Source: JAABSQ01 sp041642315
GTDB taxonomy: Bacteria > Desulfobacterota > Desulfobacteria > Desulfobacterales > Desulfococcaceae
Length of the DNA: 5,414 nt
NCBI GenBank assembly: GCA_041642315.1
Contig: JBEPWQ010000275.1
Coordinates: 1 to 5,414 of the forward strand
Direction: 5' to 3'
The translations under genes were made by a program, and so were the position numbers. Shown piece after piece: positions 4,063 through 5,414 of this stretch (its first letter is position 1; each line of letters starts with the position of its first letter). The notes below the pieces were generated by a model. It saw only the letters and a program-made list of their open reading frames with translations. It did no database searches and was not told the DNA's origin.

Positions 4063-5414
4063 ATGCTGACCCAACGCGAAATCATTTCCACTATCGAGAT
4101 GCTCAAAAATGAGCATCTCGACGTTCGAGCCGTTACCCTGGGCATCAACCTGCTCGACTGCGCCAGCCATGATTTGGAAACCTTTAAAAAGAAAATTCGA
4201 GAAAAAATCGCCGGACTGGCCCGGCAGCTGGTGCCGACCTGCAGCGAGGTCGGGGACAAATACGGTATTCCAGTGGTCAACAAGCGTATTTCGGTCAGTC
4301 CCATCGCGGTGGCCGCGGCCCCCTTTTCCGCGGACCAGATGGTTGAAGTGGCCAAAACCCTCAACGAAATCGCCCGGGAGGTGAACATCGATTTCGTGGG
4401 CGGCTTTTCGGCCCTGGTGGAAAAGGGCATCGCCCGGGGAGACCGGTCGCTCATCGAAGCCATACCCCGGGCCCTGAGCGAAACCGACCGTGTCTGCGCC
4501 TCCGTCAACGTGGCCTCTTCCAAAGCCGGCATCAACATGGATGCGGTCCTCCTGATGGGCCGGATCATCAAGCAGGCGGCCGCCCTTTCCGCCGACCGCG
4601 ACGGCCTGGCCTGCGCCAAACTCTGCGTCTTCGCCAATATCCCCCAGGACATTCCCTTTATGGCCGGGGCCTATCTCGGCATCGGCGAGGCGGACGCGGT
4701 CATCAACGTCGGGGTCAGCGGCCCGGGTGTGGTGAAACGGGCCGTGGACAGGGCTCTGGAAGCGCAACCCGACATGACACTGGGCCAGATTTCCGAGTTG
4801 ATCAAACGAACCGCATATAAAGTGACCCGTGTAGGGGAACTCATCGGCGGGGAGGTGGCCGACCGCCTGGGCATCCAATTCGGTGCGGTAGATCTTTCCC
4901 TGGCGCCGACCCCCAATGTGGGCGACAGTGTGGGAGAGATCTTTCAGAGCCTGGGGCTTCTGGCCATCGGGGTTCCCGGCACCACCGCAGCCCTGGCCCT
5001 GATCAACGACGCGGTCAAAAAGGGCGGGGCTTTTGCCAGCTCCTCGGTCGGGGGCATGAGCGGCGCCTTTATTCCGGTCAGCGAAGATCTCAATATCTCC
5101 CGGGCTGCGGAAGACGGTCATCTCTCTCTGGAAAAACTGGAGGCCATCACCAGCGTCTGCTCCGTCGGGCTTGACATGGTGGCCATCCCCGGCGACACCT
5201 CCGAAGACACGGTGGCGGCCATTATCGCCGATGAAATGGCCATCGGGGTGATCAACCGAAAAACCACCGCCACCCGGCTGATTCCGGTGCCGGGCAAACA
5301 GGCCGGAGACCGGGCTTTTTTCGGGGGTCTGCTCGGGCAGTCGGTGATCATGCCGGTCAACAACGCACGGGGGGCGAATCCCTTTATTCGGCACGGCGGC
5401 CGAATTCCGGCGCC
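4063..5414 (+). CDS. DUF711/UPF0210 'PFL family' protein, C-terminus cut by window end
   Basis: The frame is open from ATG 4063 to the window edge, giving 450 full codons. The family is about 450-455 residues long and ends in a G-G-R-I-P-A-P-like segment. The visible end reads RHGGRIPA (443-450) with the next codon starting CC, so only the last few residues are missing. The N-terminus fits the family: EIISTIEMLKNEHLDVRAVTL (6-26), then GINLLDCA (27-34). Later marks are NIDFVGGFSALVEKG, followed by ASVNVASSKAGINMDAV, VINVGVSGPGVV, GAVDLSLAPTPNVGDSVGEI and KGGAFASSSVGGMSGAFIPV. DUF711 proteins share a fold relation with pyruvate formate-lyase, but no glycyl-radical motif is seen here and the function is unknown. 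In many genomes the partner upstream is a small ACT-domain protein; here the upstream neighbour is NFACT-R, 73 bases away. Confidence 0.92.
   Translation, partial: MLTQREIISTIEMLKNEHLDVRAVTLGINLLDCASHDLETFKKKIREKIAGLARQLVPTCSEVGDKYGIPVVNKRISVSPIAVAAAPFSADQMVEVAKTLNEIAREVNIDFVGGFSALVEKGIARGDRSLIEAIPRALSETDRVCASVNVASSKAGINMDAVLLMGRIIKQAAALSADRDGLACAKLCVFANIPQDIPFMAGAYLGIGEADAVINVGVSGPGVVKRAVDRALEAQPDMTLGQISELIKRTAYKVTRVGELIGGEVADRLGIQFGAVDLSLAPTPNVGDSVGEIFQSLGLLAIGVPGTTAALALINDAVKKGGAFASSSVGGMSGAFIPVSEDLNISRAAEDGHLSLEKLEAITSVCSVGLDMVAIPGDTSEDTVAAIIADEMAIGVINRKTTATRLIPVPGKQAGDRAFFGGLLGQSVIMPVNNARGANPFIRHGGRIPA
4094..4121 (+). repeat. Perfect 11-bp inverted repeat (hairpin) at the start of the DUF711 coding sequence
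   Basis: TCGAGATGCTC (4094-4104) and GAGCATCTCGA (4111-4121) are exact reverse complements around a 6-base AAAAAT loop. The hairpin spans codons 11-20 of the DUF711 gene, about 31 bases after the ATG. There is no T run after it on either strand, so it is not an intrinsic terminator. It could influence early translation or mRNA stability, or reflect codon chance in the conserved E-M-L-K-N-E-H-L-D stretch. Confidence 0.7.

Noticed and set aside
4030..5394. A 454-codon open frame on the minus strand opposite the DUF711 gene
   Set aside because: It lies antisense to a well-conserved family protein, its translation is rich in Gly, His, Asp and Arg with no recognisable domain, and it is explained by the GC-rich codon pattern of the real gene.

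Overview
The window is a fully coding, all plus-strand stretch of GC-rich bacterial DNA. Nine genes are visible, and both ends cut through a gene. The compact overlapping layout, the Mrp/Mbh-type antiporter module, the tandem-domain universal stress protein, the free-standing NFACT-R protein and the DUF711/PFL-family protein together suggest an anaerobic bacterium, perhaps a sulfate-reducing relative of the former Deltaproteobacteria. That placement is a guess from gene content and not a phylogenetic result. No RNA gene, mobile element or CRISPR array was seen.

Region 1 (1-2585) is the downstream part of a multisubunit cation/proton antiporter operon. Its order is MnhD-like (C-terminal third only), MnhE, MnhF, MnhG, a DUF4040/MbhD-like protein with an extra soluble tail, and a protein that joins an MbhE-like segment to an MnhB domain. 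The first junctions overlap by about 4 bases (ATGA, ATGA, TTGA or a 10-base overlap, GTGA), which points to tight translational coupling. The order E-F-G-DUF4040-E'/B matches mbhA to mbhF of membrane-bound hydrogenases. However, an MnhD-like subunit lies upstream, and no hydrogenase gene is seen here. The products should sit together in the cytoplasmic membrane and exchange Na+ or another cation for H+. The large antiporter-like subunits and the MnhC subunit must lie upstream of the window, if they are present.

Region 2 (2627-3568) is a soluble protein with two UspA domains, 41 bases after the antiporter operon and with its own good ribosome binding site. Only 19 bases separate it from region 3 (3588-3989), a 133-residue protein that is almost entirely an NFACT-R (DUF814) domain, the RNA-binding domain known from the ribosome quality-control factor RqcH/NEMF. 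Usp and NFACT-R could be read on one transcript with each other and with the antiporter genes.

Region 4 (4063 to the window end) is a DUF711/UPF0210 'PFL family' protein. It is open at the right edge and probably lacks only its last few residues. Its first 20 codons hold a perfect 11-base-pair inverted repeat. The 73-base gap before it holds a 12-base palindrome but no convincing promoter or terminator.

The most notable points are the unexplained soluble tail on the DUF4040 subunit, the fused MbhE-MnhB subunit with its permuted operon order, the solitary NFACT-R gene, and the early hairpin in the DUF711 gene. None of these by itself proves a new system.
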